Source of the DNA: Bauldia sp.
Lineage (GTDB): Bacteria > Pseudomonadota > Alphaproteobacteria > Rhizobiales > Kaistiaceae
Reading direction: 5' to 3'
Length of the DNA: 64,000 nt
Assembly: GCA_028284325.1 (NCBI GenBank)
Contig: JANQRX010000005.1
Span: forward strand, 124,001 to 188,000
Below are positions 22,831 through 32,699 of the stretch, piece by piece. The position numbers and the translations under genes were made by a program. Numbering within the stretch: the first letter of the stretch is position 1; each line of letters starts with the position of its first letter. The notes under the pieces were generated by a model. The model was given only the letters and a program-made list of their open reading frames with translations, was not told the DNA's origin and did no database searches.

Positions 22831-23378
22831 GCCGCCGTCCGCGCCATCCCAACCCCGACGAATTGCGGCTGTGGCGGCAGGTGGCCGGCACGGTGACACC
22901 GATCGGGCGCGACACCGCGACGCCGATCGAGACGACACCCGCGGCCGGCCGAACGGAGAAGGTAAAGGCGAAGGCCGCTACGGCCGCGCCTCGGGTCGGA
23001 TCAACGCCGCCGGCGGGCGCGAAACCGGCCGGGACGGGCATCGATCAGCGCCTGCGCGGCAAGGCGGTCCGCGGGCGCGTGGCCATCGACGCGCGGGTCG
23101 ATCTCCATGGGATGACGCAAGCCGCGGCGCATCGCCGGCTGGCGGCGTTTCTCCATCAGGCCCAGGCGGGCGGGGCACGGCTGGTGCTGGTGATCACCGG
23201 CAAGGGCCGGACGGCCGCACCGGGCGAAGCGCGCGGCGTCCTGCGTCGCGCCGTGCCGCAATGGCTGGGATCGGCCGAGTTCCGTCCGTTCGTGGTCGGT
23301 TTCGGCGAAGCCGGTCGCCGCCACGGCGGCGAGGGCGCGCTCTACGTCCACATCCGCCGGCCCCACGGCCGGGGCTGA
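22827..23378 (+). CDS. Smr/MutS2-type endonuclease domain protein
   Basis: A 183-residue protein. The first 80 residues are basic and low-complexity. The C-terminal Smr domain begins VDLHGMTQAAAHRRL and has the G-K-G-R motif (ITGKGRTAA); both are conserved in Smr domains, which nick structured DNA or RNA in some members. The GTG start at 22827 overlaps the mltA stop, giving tight coupling. The Tim44-like/mltA/smr order is common in Hyphomicrobiales. Confidence 0.88.
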   Translation: MSRRPRHPNPDELRLWRQVAGTVTPIGRDTATPIETTPAAGRTEKVKAKAATAAPRVGSTPPAGAKPAGTGIDQRLRGKAVRGRVAIDARVDLHGMTQAAAHRRLAAFLHQAQAGGARLVLVITGKGRTAAPGEARGVLRRAVPQWLGSAEFRPFVVGFGEAGRRHGGEGALYVHIRRPHGRG

Positions 23379-23408
23379 GGCACCCGCGCGCGCGGCGAGC
23401 GCTTCCCG

Positions 23409-24719
23409 CTACAGGATAAACCGGCTCAGGTCGGCGTTGCGGGCGAGGTCACCGATGTGGTCCTCGACATAGGCCGCATCGATGGTCATCGTCTCGCCGT
23501 GGCGGTCCGGGGCCTCGAAGCTGATCTCGTCAAGCACCCGCTCCATCACGGTCTGCAAACGCCGCGCGCCGATGTTCTCGACATTGGCGTTGATGGACAC
23601 GGCGATGGCGGCGATCTTGTCGATGGCGTCCTCGGTGATGTCCAGCGTCAGCCCTTCCGTCGCCATCAGCGCCACGTACTGCTTGATGAGGCTCGCCTCG
23701 GTCTCGGTCAGAATGCGGCGGAAATCCTCCTCCGTCAGCGCCCGCAACTCGACGCGGATCGGCAGCCGGCCCTGAAGCTCCGGCAGCATGTCGGAGGGCT
23801 TGGCGACATGGAAGGCGCCCGAGGCGATGAACAGGACGTGGTCGGTCTTCACCGGCCCGTACTTGGTCGCCACCGTCGTGCCCTCGATCAGGGGCAGGAG
23901 ATCGCGCTGCACGCCCTCGCGGCTGACGTCGGCGCCCATGCGGCCCTCGCGGGCGGTGATCTTGTCGATCTCGTCGAGGAAGACGATGCCGTCATTCTCC
24001 ACGGCGGTGATCGCTTCCTGGGTCACCTCGTCGTCGTCGAGCAGCTTGTCGGACTCCTCGTTGACGAGAAGGGGGTGCGAGTCCGACACGGTCACACGCC
24101 GCGTCTTGGTGCGGCCGCCGCCCAGCGCCTTGCCGAGCATGTCGCCGATGTTCATCACGCCGATCGAACCGCCGGGCACGCCGGGGATATCGAAGGACGG
24201 CATGCCGCCGCCGGTGTCGCGCACCTCGATCTCGATTTCCTTGTCGTCGAGCTCGCCGGCGCGCAGGCGCTTGCGGAAGGATTCGCGCGTCGCCGGGCTC
24301 GCGGCCGGCCCCACCAGCGCGGAGAGTACCCGCTCCTCGGCGGCGAGCTCGGCCTTGGCGGACACCTCCTTGCGGCGGCGCTCGCGGACGAGCCCGATAC
24401 CGACCTCGACGAGATCGCGGATGATCGATTCGACGTCGCGGCCGACATAGCCGACCTCGGTGAACTTGGTCGCCTCGACCTTGAGGAACGGCGCGCCGGC
24501 GAGCCTGGCCAGACGGCGCGAGATCTCGGTCTTGCCGACGCCGGTCGGCCCGATCATCAGGATGTTCTTGGGCAGAACCTCCTCGCGCATCGCCCCGGTC
24601 AATTGCTGCCGGCGCCAGCGGTTGCGGAGCGCGATCGCGACCGAGCGCTTGGCATCGCTCTGACCGATGATGTACCGGTCCAGTTCGGACACGATCTCGC
24701 GGGGGGAAAAGGTCGTCAT
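23409..24719 (-). CDS. hslU: ATP-dependent protease ATPase subunit HslU
   Basis: HslU is the AAA+ unfoldase ring of the HslVU (ClpYQ) protease. The 436-residue protein has Walker [10 protein letters not shown] (57-65), Walker B FLDEIDKI, the intermediate I-domain, the pore loop GYVG after TKFTEV, and the C-terminal LSRFIL tail that docks into HslV. Its ATG overlaps the stop of the preceding membrane-protein gene (ATGA). HslV lies upstream of that gene, so the two protease subunits are split by one reading frame but remain in one unit. Confidence 0.98.
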   Translation of the reverse strand: MTTFSPREIVSELDRYIIGQSDAKRSVAIALRNRWRRQQLTGAMREEVLPKNILMIGPTGVGKTEISRRLARLAGAPFLKVEATKFTEVGYVGRDVESIIRDLVEVGIGLVRERRRKEVSAKAELAAEERVLSALVGPAASPATRESFRKRLRAGELDDKEIEIEVRDTGGGMPSFDIPGVPGGSIGVMNIGDMLGKALGGGRTKTRRVTVSDSHPLLVNEESDKLLDDDEVTQEAITAVENDGIVFLDEIDKITAREGRMGADVSREGVQRDLLPLIEGTTVATKYGPVKTDHVLFIASGAFHVAKPSDMLPELQGRLPIRVELRALTEEDFRRILTETEASLIKQYVALMATEGLTLDITEDAIDKIAAIAVSINANVENIGARRLQTVMERVLDEISFEAPDRHGETMTIDAAYVEDHIGDLARNADLSRFIL

Positions 24720-25774
24720 GACGTGGGAGCCTCTACGGGTGGGAGGTAGGTGAGCAGGCCGCGCCGGGGAAAGCGGCCGAGCACGAGCCGCCGGACGCTG
24801 CGCCAGCCGGTCGCGAGGCCGAACACGATCACGCCGATCAGCATCACGACGACCGCGACTTCGGCGCCGCCGCCGGTGGCCTCGTTAAGCAGCGTGAAGA
24901 GCGCATAGCCGAGATAGACCAGCCCGGACACCAGCATGGCGCGCCGGTCGACGATCACCGCCAGCAGGGCGAGGCCGGCCAGCACGGCGAGGATGGTGAA
25001 GGCCTGACCGAGGCCGACGGCGTCCGTCTCGAAATCGATCAGCCACTGGACGGCGCCGTGCACCAGCAGCGGGGCGGCGACCAGGTGAATCCAGAAGGCG
25101 ATGTCGGAAAGCCGTGTGCCGCGGCCCGGATCGCGCACGTCGAATGCCATGGCCGTGGCGAACAGCACCAGGCCGAGGACGAGGGTCGCCGGCTGGGTGA
25201 AGTCCGGCGCGAAGGTTGTCGTAGCCGTCATCACGAGGACCGCGGCAGCACCGGCGGCCAAGCCAAGCACAAAGGGCAACCGAAAGAGCGCATAGTAGGC
25301 GAGCGCGGCGACGAAGGCGGCCAGCGGCGGCGCAAGCAGCCACAGCAAGTAGGTGCCCTCGCCCAGGATACCCTGGGATGCAAGCGAGGTCGTTGCCGGA
25401 ACCAGCGAGAAGCCCGTCGCCGGCACGAACACGGCGGCCAGCGCCATCATCGGCAAGGGGCGGCCACGGCGAACCACCACGAACGCCAGGGCGAGCGCGA
25501 TGGCCGCGGTGACCAGCGCGGCGGGCCCGTTCGGCATCAGGGGATCGCCGAGCCACCATCCCGCGCCGAGCGGGATGAGGACGACGCCGATGGTCAGGAA
25601 GATGTCCTGGAAACTGCGCAGGAACAGCAGCCGCTCATCGTCGCGCTCGTCCCGCGCGCGTCGATCGGCGAAGAACGCCGACAGCTTGCGCGCCTGGTCG
25701 GCGTCGAGGATCCCGGCGGCGACCGCGGCGTCGAGATCTTCGGGCTCGGGCGTGTTGGCAACCGTGCCGGTCAT
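24716..25774 (-). CDS. Multi-span membrane protein between hslV and hslU (DUF2157-like)
   Basis: A 352-residue integral membrane protein with about nine or ten hydrophobic spans. A cytoplasmic N-terminal helix ([23 protein letters not shown]) resembles the leader of DUF2157-type predicted membrane proteins; the function is unknown. I chose the ATG at 25774, which follows the hslV stop by 2 bases; a TTG at 25780 is an alternative. The stop overlaps hslU by 4 bases, so hslV, this gene and hslU should be cotranscribed and translationally coupled. In other Hyphomicrobiales I recall an acetyltransferase in this slot. Confidence 0.75.
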   Translation of the reverse strand: MTGTVANTPEPEDLDAAVAAGILDADQARKLSAFFADRRARDERDDERLLFLRSFQDIFLTIGVVLIPLGAGWWLGDPLMPNGPAALVTAAIALALAFVVVRRGRPLPMMALAAVFVPATGFSLVPATTSLASQGILGEGTYLLWLLAPPLAAFVAALAYYALFRLPFVLGLAAGAAAVLVMTATTTFAPDFTQPATLVLGLVLFATAMAFDVRDPGRGTRLSDIAFWIHLVAAPLLVHGAVQWLIDFETDAVGLGQAFTILAVLAGLALLAVIVDRRAMLVSGLVYLGYALFTLLNEATGGGAEVAVVVMLIGVIVFGLATGWRSVRRLVLGRFPRRGLLTYLPPVEAPTS

Positions 25775-25776
25775 AT

Positions 25777-26334
25777 TCAACCGGCCGCGTCGAGCGTTTC
25801 GACGGTGATCTCGGCGTTGGTGTAGACGCAGATGTCGGCGGCGATGGCCAGCGCCTTGCGGGCGATCGCCTCGGCATCGGCGTCGGTATCGACCAGGGCG
25901 CGCGCCGCGGCCAGCGCGTAGTTACCGCCCGAGCCGATGCCCATGACACCGTTTTCAGGCTCCAGCACGTCGCCGGTGCCGGTCAGCACCAGGCTGGTGG
26001 ACGTGTCGGCCACCAGCATCATCGCCTCGAGGCGCCGCAGGTAGCGGTCGGTCCGCCAGTCCTTGGCAAGCTCGACGCAGGCGCGCGTCAACTGCTCGGG
26101 GTATTGTTCCAGCTTGGCTTCCAGCCGCTCGAACAGCGTGAAGGCGTCGGCCGTAGCGCCGGCAAAGCCGGCGATGACGTTGCCCTTGCCCAGCGGGCGA
26201 ACCTTGGTGGCGTTGCGCTTGATGACCGTCTGGCCGACCGAGACCTGGCCGTCGCCGGCGATCACCACCTTGCCGCCCTTGCGCACCGTGATGATGGTGG
26301 TGCCGTGCCAGGCGGGCGTCTGTGTGTCGTTCAT
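25777..26334 (-). CDS. hslV: ATP-dependent protease peptidase subunit HslV
   Basis: HslV is the proteasome-like threonine peptidase that pairs with HslU. The 185-residue product has a short propeptide ([10 protein letters not shown]) before the catalytic threonine T12 in [11 protein letters not shown]. The core contains [16 protein letters not shown] and the [16 protein letters not shown] motif. I chose the ATG at 26334 because the open frame upstream has no family resemblance. The upstream gap shared with divergent hisB (194 bases) carries a weak heat-shock-like TTTGCA-N15-CCTACAT on the minus strand, which I do not list separately. Confidence 0.97.
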   Translation of the reverse strand: MNDTQTPAWHGTTIITVRKGGKVVIAGDGQVSVGQTVIKRNATKVRPLGKGNVIAGFAGATADAFTLFERLEAKLEQYPEQLTRACVELAKDWRTDRYLRRLEAMMLVADTSTSLVLTGTGDVLEPENGVMGIGSGGNYALAAARALVDTDADAEAIARKALAIAADICVYTNAEITVETLDAAG

Positions 26335-26528
26335 GAGTATCGTGCCTTTGCTGCCGATCCGCGCGGTCCCGTAAGCCCCGCCGCGGACCTCAACCCCTGC
26401 CGGACGCCCGGCAGGCCCTGTATGTAGGCACCGGCGGAGCGCATGCAAACCGGCGCCCGGCGGCCCGGCGGTTGGAAATCGCGCCATCGCCCTGATACAA
26501 GGCGCCCGCATCACAGGAAACCACGCCC

Positions 26529-27122
26529 ATGCGCACCGCCAGGGTGGAACGCCGCACCAAGGAAACCGACATCGCCGTCGAGGTGAACCTCGACGGGACC
26601 GGTAGCGCGTCCATCGCCACCGGGGTCGGCTTTTTCGACCACATGCTGGAACAGGTCGCCAAGCACGGCCTGATCGACCTCGACATCGCCGCCAAGGGCG
26701 ATCTCCAGGTCGACCAGCATCACACGGTCGAGGATGTGGGCATTGCGCTCGGGCGCGCGCTCCACCAGGCGCTCGGCGACATGAGGGGCATCTCCCGCTA
26801 CGCCGACGTGCACCTGCCGATGGACGAGGCGCTGACGCGCTGCGCCCTCGATCTCTCCGGCCGTCCGTTCCTGGTCTGGAAGGTCGCCTTCACGCGCGGC
26901 AAGGTCGGCACCTTCGACACCGAGCTGGTGCGCGAGTTCTTCCAGGCGCTGGCACAGAACGGCCGGATGACGCTGCACGTGGAGACGCTCTACGGCCGCA
27001 ACAACCATCATATCGCCGAGTCGTGCTTCAAGGCGCTGGCGCGGGCGCTGCGATCGGCCGCGGCGATCGATCCGCGCCTCGGCGACCGCGTGCCGTCGAC
27101 CAAGGGCAGCCTCAAGAGCTGA
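26529..27122 (+). CDS. hisB: Imidazoleglycerol-phosphate dehydratase
   Basis: HisB dehydrates imidazoleglycerol phosphate to imidazoleacetol phosphate in histidine synthesis. This is the 197-residue monofunctional form. The metal-binding motifs [19 protein letters not shown] and the C-terminal [20 protein letters not shown] are all present. It is the first gene of a tight his operon running to coaA, with the DUF2628 gene 10 bases downstream. Confidence 0.98.
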   Translation: MRTARVERRTKETDIAVEVNLDGTGSASIATGVGFFDHMLEQVAKHGLIDLDIAAKGDLQVDQHHTVEDVGIALGRALHQALGDMRGISRYADVHLPMDEALTRCALDLSGRPFLVWKVAFTRGKVGTFDTELVREFFQALAQNGRMTLHVETLYGRNNHHIAESCFKALARALRSAAAIDPRLGDRVPSTKGSLKS

Positions 27123-27132
27123 ACGACGATCC

Positions 27133-27624
27133 ATGAAGACGTTTACCGTTCTCGCGCCGCGCACCGATGCGTCCGGTCGCTCCGATCCGCTGGGCGTTGT
27201 CTTCGTCAAGGAAGGCATCGCCTGGCCGGCCCTGTTCGTGCCGCTGCTGTGGCTGCTCTACCACCGCATGTGGCTGGAACTGGTCGGCTTCCTGGTGCTC
27301 GGCATCGCGATCGGCGTCGCTGGCGAGGTGGCGGGCGGCCCCGTACCGCCGCTGGCGGCCCTGACCCTGCAGGTGCTGGTCGCGCTGGAAGGCAACCAGT
27401 TGCGGCGCGCCCGGCTTTACCGGCGCGGTTATGACCTCGTCGGCGTCGCCGCCGGCCGCAATCTGGAGGAAGCCGAGATCCGCTTCTTCGTGCGGCGCGA
27501 GGCGACATCGACGCGACCGCCGCCGCCCGCCGAGCCGACGACACCAGCCGCCGGACCTGCCGTGCCGGCCGAAACGAAGGACGTGGTCGGCCTGTTCCCG
27601 GCCCCCGAGGGCGGGACCCGGTGA
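27133..27624 (+). CDS. DUF2628 membrane protein within the his operon
   Basis: A 163-residue protein. After a short N-terminal stretch ([25 protein letters not shown]) there are two or three closely spaced transmembrane segments to about residue 90, then a cytoplasmic proline/alanine-rich tail. The E-G-x-x-W-P-A-x-x-x-P motif is typical of DUF2628. Its place between hisB and hisH is recurrent in Hyphomicrobiales, but a role in histidine synthesis has not been shown to my knowledge. Its stop overlaps the hisH GTG start by 4 bases. Confidence 0.85.
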   Translation: MKTFTVLAPRTDASGRSDPLGVVFVKEGIAWPALFVPLLWLLYHRMWLELVGFLVLGIAIGVAGEVAGGPVPPLAALTLQVLVALEGNQLRRARLYRRGYDLVGVAAGRNLEEAEIRFFVRREATSTRPPPPAEPTTPAAGPAVPAETKDVVGLFPAPEGGTR

Positions 27625-28274
27625 CCATCGCCATCATCGACTACGGCGCCGGCAATCTGCGGTCCGCGGCCAAGGCGTTCGAGCGCATGGTGGGCGAAAC
27701 CGGCCGTGCCGACGAGGTGATGGTGACGGCCAATCCCGACATCGTCGCCCGCGCCGACCGCATCGTCCTGCCGGGGGACGGCGCGTTCGCCGACTGCCGC
27801 GCCAACCTTGCCGCCATCTCAGGCATGATCGAGGCGATCGACGAGGCGATCGACGTCCGCGGTCGCCCGTTTCTGGGCATCTGCGTCGGCATGCAGTTGC
27901 TTGCCACCAGCGGCGACGAGCACGGATCGACACCGGGGCTCGATCGCGTGCAGGGCGAGGTCAGGGCGATCGAACCCGCCGATCCGGCGCTCAAGGTGCC
28001 GCACATGGGCTGGAACACGCTCACGCCCCGTGGCGACCATGCCCTGCTCGCCGGCATCGATCTCGGCCGTGGCGGCCTGCACGCCTATTTCCTGCACAGC
28101 TATCACCTCGTTGCCGACAACGCCGACGACGTGATCGCCACCGCCGACTATGGCGGCGCCGTCACCGCGGTGGTGGCGCGGGGCAATGTGGCCGGAACCC
28201 AGTTCCATCCCGAGAAGAGCCAGGCGCTCGGGCTCGGCCTGATCGCCAACTTCATCACCTGGTCGCCGGCATGA
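27621..28274 (+). CDS. hisH: Imidazole glycerol phosphate synthase, glutaminase subunit HisH
   Basis: HisH releases ammonia from glutamine and passes it to HisF. The 217-residue class-I amidotransferase has the nucleophile C88 in [11 protein letters not shown] and the catalytic His-Glu pair in [10 protein letters not shown] near the C-terminus. The GTG start at 27621 overlaps the DUF2628 stop and its own stop overlaps hisA. hisF lies two genes downstream. Confidence 0.98.
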   Translation: MTIAIIDYGAGNLRSAAKAFERMVGETGRADEVMVTANPDIVARADRIVLPGDGAFADCRANLAAISGMIEAIDEAIDVRGRPFLGICVGMQLLATSGDEHGSTPGLDRVQGEVRAIEPADPALKVPHMGWNTLTPRGDHALLAGIDLGRGGLHAYFLHSYHLVADNADDVIATADYGGAVTAVVARGNVAGTQFHPEKSQALGLGLIANFITWSPA

Positions 28275-29005
28275 TCCTGTTTCCCGCCATCGACCTGAAG
28301 GATGGCGCCTGCGTGCGCCTGGAACAGGGCGACATGGATCGCGCCACCGTCTTCAACGCCGATCCCGCGGATCAGGCGGCCGCGTTCGCGCGCGCCGGCT
28401 TTGCGTGGCTGCACGTGGTCGACCTCAACGGCGCCTTCGCGGGCCGGTCGGTCAACGATGCCCCGGTCCGAAGTCTGCTGGCCGCGACTGACCTGCCGGT
28501 CCAGCTCGGCGGCGGCATCCGCGACCGTGCCGCCATCGAGGCATGGCTGGAAGCCGGCGTCGCGCGCGTCATCCTCGGCACGGCGGCGGCGCGCGATCCC
28601 GATCTCGTCCACGAAGCTGCCCGCGCGCATCCGGGCCGGATCGCGGTCGGTATCGACGCGCGGGGCGGCCGGGTGGCGGTCCAGGGCTGGGCCGACATGA
28701 CCGATCTCGACGATATCGACCTCGCCCGCCGCTTCGAGGACGCCGGGGTGGCGGCGGTCGTCCACACCGACATCGATCGCGACGGCCTCCTGTCCGGGCT
28801 CAACCTCGCGGCGACGGTGAAGCTCGCGCGCGCGGTGTCGATCCCCGTCATCGCCTCGGGCGGGCTTGCCTCGATGGACGACATCCGCCGTCTCGCCACA
28901 CCGGAAAACGCCGTGCTCGCCGGCGCGATCTCGGGCCGGGCGCTCTATGACGGACGCATCGACGCGGCGGAAGCGCTACGGGCGCTGGCGGGAGCGCCGG
29001 CATGA
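28271..29005 (+). CDS. hisA: ProFAR isomerase HisA
   Basis: HisA is the Amadori isomerase converting ProFAR to PRFAR. The 244-residue half-repeat TIM barrel has the catalytic D8 in PAIDLKDG and the second aspartate in HTDIDRDG near residue 170 of the barrel, plus the phosphate-binding IASGGLAS. The ATG at 28271 overlaps the hisH stop; the longer upstream open frame (from 27431) is a shadow of hisH and not part of this gene. Confidence 0.97.
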   Translation: MILFPAIDLKDGACVRLEQGDMDRATVFNADPADQAAAFARAGFAWLHVVDLNGAFAGRSVNDAPVRSLLAATDLPVQLGGGIRDRAAIEAWLEAGVARVILGTAAARDPDLVHEAARAHPGRIAVGIDARGGRVAVQGWADMTDLDDIDLARRFEDAGVAAVVHTDIDRDGLLSGLNLAATVKLARAVSIPVIASGGLASMDDIRRLATPENAVLAGAISGRALYDGRIDAAEALRALAGAPA

Positions 29006-29805
29006 GCCTCAAGGTGCGCCTCATCCCCTGCCTCGACGTCAAGGACGGCCGTGTCGTCAAGGGCGTGCGCTTCCTCGACCTCACCGATGCGGGCGATCCG
29101 GTGGAGGCGGCCGAAGCCTATGACGCGGCGGGCGCAGACGAGATTTGCTTCCTCGACATCACCGCCAGCCACGAGGAGCGCGACATCCTGCTCGACGTGG
29201 TCGCCCGTACCGCCGAGCACGTGTTCATCCCCGTGACCGTCGGCGGCGGCGTGCGCACGGTCGACGACGTGCGTGCGCTGATGCTCGCCGGCGCCGACAA
29301 GGTGGCGATCAACACCGCGGCGGTGAAGGATCGCCGGATCGTGCGCGACGCGTCGGAGAAGTTCGGCGGCCAGGCGATCGTCGTTGCCATCGACGCCAAG
29401 CGGGTCAACGCGCCCGGCGAAGCGCCACGCTGGGAAATCTTCACCCATGGCGGCCGCAACCCGACGGGAATCGACGCACTCGCCTATGCCCGCGAGGTCG
29501 CCGACCTCGGCGCCGGCGAGATCCTGCTCACCTCGATGGACCGCGACGGCACCCGCGACGGCTTCGATCTGGAGCTGACCCGGGCCATTGCCGACGCGGT
29601 GACGATCCCGGTCATCGCCTCCGGCGGCGTCGGAACGCTCGACCATCTCGTTGAGGGCGTGAAGGACGGCGGCGCCTCGGCGGTGCTCGCCGCCTCGATC
29701 TTCCACTTCGGCACGTTTACGATCGGCGAGGCCAAACAGCACATGGCCGCCGCCGGTGTACCGGTGCGGCTCGACGGGCTGGGCGCGACGGGGGATGAGC
29801 CATGA
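29002..29805 (+). CDS. hisF: Imidazole glycerol phosphate synthase, cyclase subunit HisF
   Basis: HisF uses ammonia from HisH to close the imidazole ring, giving IGP and AICAR. The 267-residue TIM barrel has the catalytic aspartates in [14 protein letters not shown] (D11) and [12 protein letters not shown], and the phosphate-binding loops VGGGVRTV and [12 protein letters not shown]. It overlaps hisA and hisE by 4 bases each. Confidence 0.98.
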   Translation: MSLKVRLIPCLDVKDGRVVKGVRFLDLTDAGDPVEAAEAYDAAGADEICFLDITASHEERDILLDVVARTAEHVFIPVTVGGGVRTVDDVRALMLAGADKVAINTAAVKDRRIVRDASEKFGGQAIVVAIDAKRVNAPGEAPRWEIFTHGGRNPTGIDALAYAREVADLGAGEILLTSMDRDGTRDGFDLELTRAIADAVTIPVIASGGVGTLDHLVEGVKDGGASAVLAASIFHFGTFTIGEAKQHMAAAGVPVRLDGLGATGDEP

Positions 29806-30140
29806 GCAGCGGCTTCACGCTGGAAGAGCTGGCGGCGACCATCGCCGAACGCGCGCGCGATGGCGATCCGGCCACCTCGCACACGGCACGGCTGTTGTCC
29901 AAGGGCGTGGCCCGGTGCGCCAAGAAATTCGGCGAGGAGGCGGTCGAGGCCGCGCTGGCGGCGGTGGCCGAGGACGACGAGGCGCTGATCGCCGAGGCCG
30001 GCGATGTGCTCTACCACCTGCTGGTGATGCTGCAGGCTCGCGGCGTGAGCCTGCAGGACGTGGTGGACGGGCTCGCCGCAAGGACCGGACAAAGCGGGCT
30101 TGAGGAGAAGGCGGCGCGCCGGGCGGACGACGGCGGATGA
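29802..30140 (+). CDS. hisE: Phosphoribosyl-ATP pyrophosphatase
   Basis: HisE hydrolyses phosphoribosyl-ATP to phosphoribosyl-AMP, the second step of histidine synthesis. The 112-residue all-helical protein has the NTP-pyrophosphohydrolase motif [13 protein letters not shown] and [13 protein letters not shown], whose acidic residues bind magnesium. The separate HisI cyclohydrolase is not in this window. The stop overlaps the coaA start by 4 bases. Confidence 0.97.
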   Translation: MSSGFTLEELAATIAERARDGDPATSHTARLLSKGVARCAKKFGEEAVEAALAAVAEDDEALIAEAGDVLYHLLVMLQARGVSLQDVVDGLAARTGQSGLEEKAARRADDGG

Positions 30141-31090
30141 ACAATTTCGACCTTGCCAGGCTGTCGCCGCACCGCGTGTTCTCGCGCCCAGCCTGGGCGG
30201 CGCTGCGCAAGGGCACGCCGCTGACGCTCACCGACGACGACCTGGAGCGGCTGCAAAGCCTCAACGATCCGATCTCGCTCGACGAGGTGGTGGAGATCTA
30301 CCTGCCGCTGTCGCGTCTGCTCAGCCTCTATGTCGCCGCCACGCAAGGGCTGCACGCGGTCACCGGCCGGTTCCTCGGCACCGACGACGGGGTCACGCCC
30401 TTCGTCATCGGCATTGCCGGATCGGTGGCGGTCGGCAAGTCGACCACCGCCCGCGTCCTGCGCGCGCTCCTCCGCCGCTGGCCCAACACGCCGCAGGTCG
30501 AGCTCATCACCACCGACGGCTTCCTGCGCCCCAATGCCGAACTGCAGAGCCTGAACCTGATGGAGCGCAAGGGCTTTCCGGAAAGCTACGACCGCGCGGC
30601 GCTGCTCGCCTTCCTCACCGACATCAAGGCCGGCGTGGAACGGGTGACCGCGCCGGTCTACTCGCATCTCACCTACGACATCGTCGAAGGCGAGACGCGG
30701 ACCATCGACCGCCCCGATATCCTGATTGTCGAGGGCCTCAACGTCCTGCAGACGTCGCGTCTGCCGACCGAGGGTACGGCCGTGCCGTTCGTGTCGGACT
30801 TTTTCGATTTCTCGATCTTCCTCGACGCGCACGAGGAGGCGCTGCGCACGTGGTACATCGACCGTTTCCAGAAGCTGCGGGCGACGGCGTTTCAGAAGCC
30901 GGAATCGTACTTCCACCGCTATGCCGATATCGCCGAAGACGAGGCGGTAGGGACTGCCGACGGCCTGTGGAGCCGGATCAACCTCGTCAATCTGCGCCAG
31001 AACATTCGCCCGACGCGACCGCGCGCCGATTTGATCCTGCGCAAGAACGCCCGCCACGATATCGAGCAGGTGGCGCTGCGACGGATCTAG
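30137..31090 (+). CDS. coaA: Pantothenate kinase, type I
   Basis: CoaA phosphorylates pantothenate, the first and regulated step of coenzyme A synthesis. The 317-residue protein has the P-loop GSVAVGKST (K101), the [13 protein letters not shown] segment and VEGLNVLQ, all typical of the E. coli-type kinase, which is feedback-inhibited by CoA. It is the last gene of the his transcription unit, an association conserved in Hyphomicrobiales. The CoA-pathway gene coaE is at 46.6 kb. Confidence 0.97.
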   Translation: MNNFDLARLSPHRVFSRPAWAALRKGTPLTLTDDDLERLQSLNDPISLDEVVEIYLPLSRLLSLYVAATQGLHAVTGRFLGTDDGVTPFVIGIAGSVAVGKSTTARVLRALLRRWPNTPQVELITTDGFLRPNAELQSLNLMERKGFPESYDRAALLAFLTDIKAGVERVTAPVYSHLTYDIVEGETRTIDRPDILIVEGLNVLQTSRLPTEGTAVPFVSDFFDFSIFLDAHEEALRTWYIDRFQKLRATAFQKPESYFHRYADIAEDEAVGTADGLWSRINLVNLRQNIRPTRPRADLILRKNARHDIEQVALRRI

Positions 31091-31109
31091 AACCTAACCA
31101 GCCGCCCTC

Positions 31110-31138
31110 CTTGATTTTTTGACCGCCAGACCTGATAT
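31110..31138 (+). promoter_or_regulatory. Sigma-32 (RpoH)-like promoter of grpE
   Basis: CTTGAT at 31110-31115, a 16-base spacer and CTGATAT at 31132-31138 lie 40 bases before the grpE ATG. The layout is the same as in front of dnaK, with one base of the -10 differing from CTTATAT. It would make grpE a separate heat-shock unit rather than the tail of the his-coaA operon. Confidence 0.5.
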
Positions 31139-31177
31139 CCCGGCGCGACAAACCCGACAAAGTTGCAAGACGACAGC

Positions 31178-31810
31178 ATGAGCGACGACGACAAGAAACC
31201 GGCCGAGGCCGCGCCCGAACCCGACCCCAAGGCGTCCGAGGCCGATGCGGCGCCCGCCGCGGCGGCCGCGCCCGAGCCGGAAGCGACCGCCGCCGACATG
31301 GCGCAGGCGGTGGCCGACGCCGAGAAGCGCCTGCTCCACGCGCTGGCCGACATGGAAAACCTTCGCCGTCGCACCGAACGCGAGGTCGCCGACGCGCACC
31401 GTTACGCCATCTCCAACTTCGCGCGCGAGATGCTGAACGTCGGCGACAACCTGCAACGGGCACTGGACGCGGTACCGGCGGAGCGGCGTGAAGACGAGGC
31501 GGTCGCCAGCCTGATCGCGGGCGTGGAGGTGACGGCGCGCAGCCTCGAACAGACGCTGGAGAAGTTCGGCGTGAAACGGATCGTGGCCGAGGGGCAGAAG
31601 TTCGACCCGTCGATGCATCAGGCCATGATGGAAGTGGAAGACGCCGACGCCGCGCCCGGGAGCGTCGCCCAGGAAATCCAGGTCGGCTACGCCATCGGCG
31701 ACCGGGTCCTGCGCCCGGCCTTCGTATCGGTGGTCAAGAAGCCGAAAGCCAGCAAGACGCCGGCCGCCAACGACGACACGCCGGCCGAGGACGTCAAACC
31801 GTCCGGTTGA
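31178..31810 (+). CDS. grpE: Nucleotide exchange factor GrpE
   Basis: GrpE releases ADP from DnaK. The 210-residue protein has an acidic, alanine-rich N-terminus, a long dimerising coiled coil (about 45-110, LADMENLRRRTEREVADAHRYAI), and the C-terminal beta domain with FDPSMHQAMMEVED and GYAIGDRVLRPAFVSVVKK. I chose the ATG at 31178; a TTG five codons earlier is less likely. In many relatives it lies beside hrcA, but here hrcA is 13 kb away. It ends exactly where the convergent acyltransferase gene ends. Confidence 0.97.
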   Translation: MSDDDKKPAEAAPEPDPKASEADAAPAAAAAPEPEATAADMAQAVADAEKRLLHALADMENLRRRTEREVADAHRYAISNFAREMLNVGDNLQRALDAVPAERREDEAVASLIAGVEVTARSLEQTLEKFGVKRIVAEGQKFDPSMHQAMMEVEDADAAPGSVAQEIQVGYAIGDRVLRPAFVSVVKKPKASKTPAANDDTPAEDVKPSG

Positions 31811-32644
31811 TCAGGCAGCGTAGCGGTCGGCTTCGGCGCCGTAGAACCGGATGTAGCGTTCGCGAATCGCTTCCAGCGGCAGGACCAGGAAGATATCCGT
31901 CGTCCCGAACTGGTGATCGACGAAGGCATCCTCGCCGACGAAGGCCCCCAGACGCAGGTAGCCCTTGATCAGCGGCGGCAGCGCGCGGATCGCCTGCTTC
32001 CGACCGTCGGGGCTCGCATGCAGGCTGCTCAGCGGAATGCCCACCCCTTCCTTCGCCCGCGTGCGCCACGGATCGGGCGCCGGCGAGATGTCGCCGAGAA
32101 CCGACAGGATCGGTGACAATCGCGCCGTGTCGGTGCCTTCGACGGAGGCGCACCCCACCATGACGTCAAGATCGTGCATGCGCACGTAACGCCACGTGCC
32201 GTGCCACATGAGCTCGACGGTACGCTTGCTGCGGTAGGGCTGGAGCACGCAGGTGCGGCCGAGCTCCAGGAACCGGCGGCCGGGATTGCGGGCCACCATG
32301 GCGTCGATGTCGAACTCCGACGCCGAGTAGAAACCCGATCCGCCGGCGGCCACCTCCTGGCGCAAGAGGCGCGTGGTGGCAACAACCTCCGGGCCCTCCG
32401 CGCCCACGAGGTTGTGGTCATAGATCAGCAGGTGGTCGCAGACCTTGTCGAACATGTCGTCGTCGCGCCGGGTCGCTTCCGTCTCGGCGTCGGCGACGGC
32501 CGACATTTCTTCGTAGAAGACCTTGTAGCGAAGACGCTGGGCGCGGGCGATCTCGTCCTGCGAATGCGCGATCCGCACCTCGAGATTGGCAAGCTTGCCG
32601 AGGAACAGGCCGGTGTCGTCCCGGTCGTCTTGCGCTTGTTCCAT
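31811..32644 (-). CDS. OlsB-like ornithine/amino acid N-acyltransferase
   Basis: A 277-residue GNAT-fold protein of the hemolysin-like acyltransferase group (Acetyltransf_5). LRYKVFYEEM near the N-terminus and FLELGRTCVLQPYRSKRTVELMWHG in the middle match OlsB, which transfers a 3-hydroxyacyl chain from acyl carrier protein to ornithine in the first step of ornithine lipid synthesis. The partner OlsA is not adjacent, so ornithine specificity is an inference. It is monocistronic and convergent with grpE with no gap. Confidence 0.8.
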   Translation of the reverse strand: MEQAQDDRDDTGLFLGKLANLEVRIAHSQDEIARAQRLRYKVFYEEMSAVADAETEATRRDDDMFDKVCDHLLIYDHNLVGAEGPEVVATTRLLRQEVAAGGSGFYSASEFDIDAMVARNPGRRFLELGRTCVLQPYRSKRTVELMWHGTWRYVRMHDLDVMVGCASVEGTDTARLSPILSVLGDISPAPDPWRTRAKEGVGIPLSSLHASPDGRKQAIRALPPLIKGYLRLGAFVGEDAFVDHQFGTTDIFLVLPLEAIRERYIRFYGAEADRYAA

Positions 32645-32699
32645 GCCTGCGACTCACCCGGTTCGACGCCCGCATATCGAGCGCGACGCGGCGCGTATT

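Noticed and set aside
26335-26528. A heat-shock-like promoter for hslV (TTTGCA-N15-CCTACAT on the minus strand near 26420-26450).
   Set aside because: Spacing is one base shorter than at dnaK and grpE and both elements are mismatched, so it is too weak to list.
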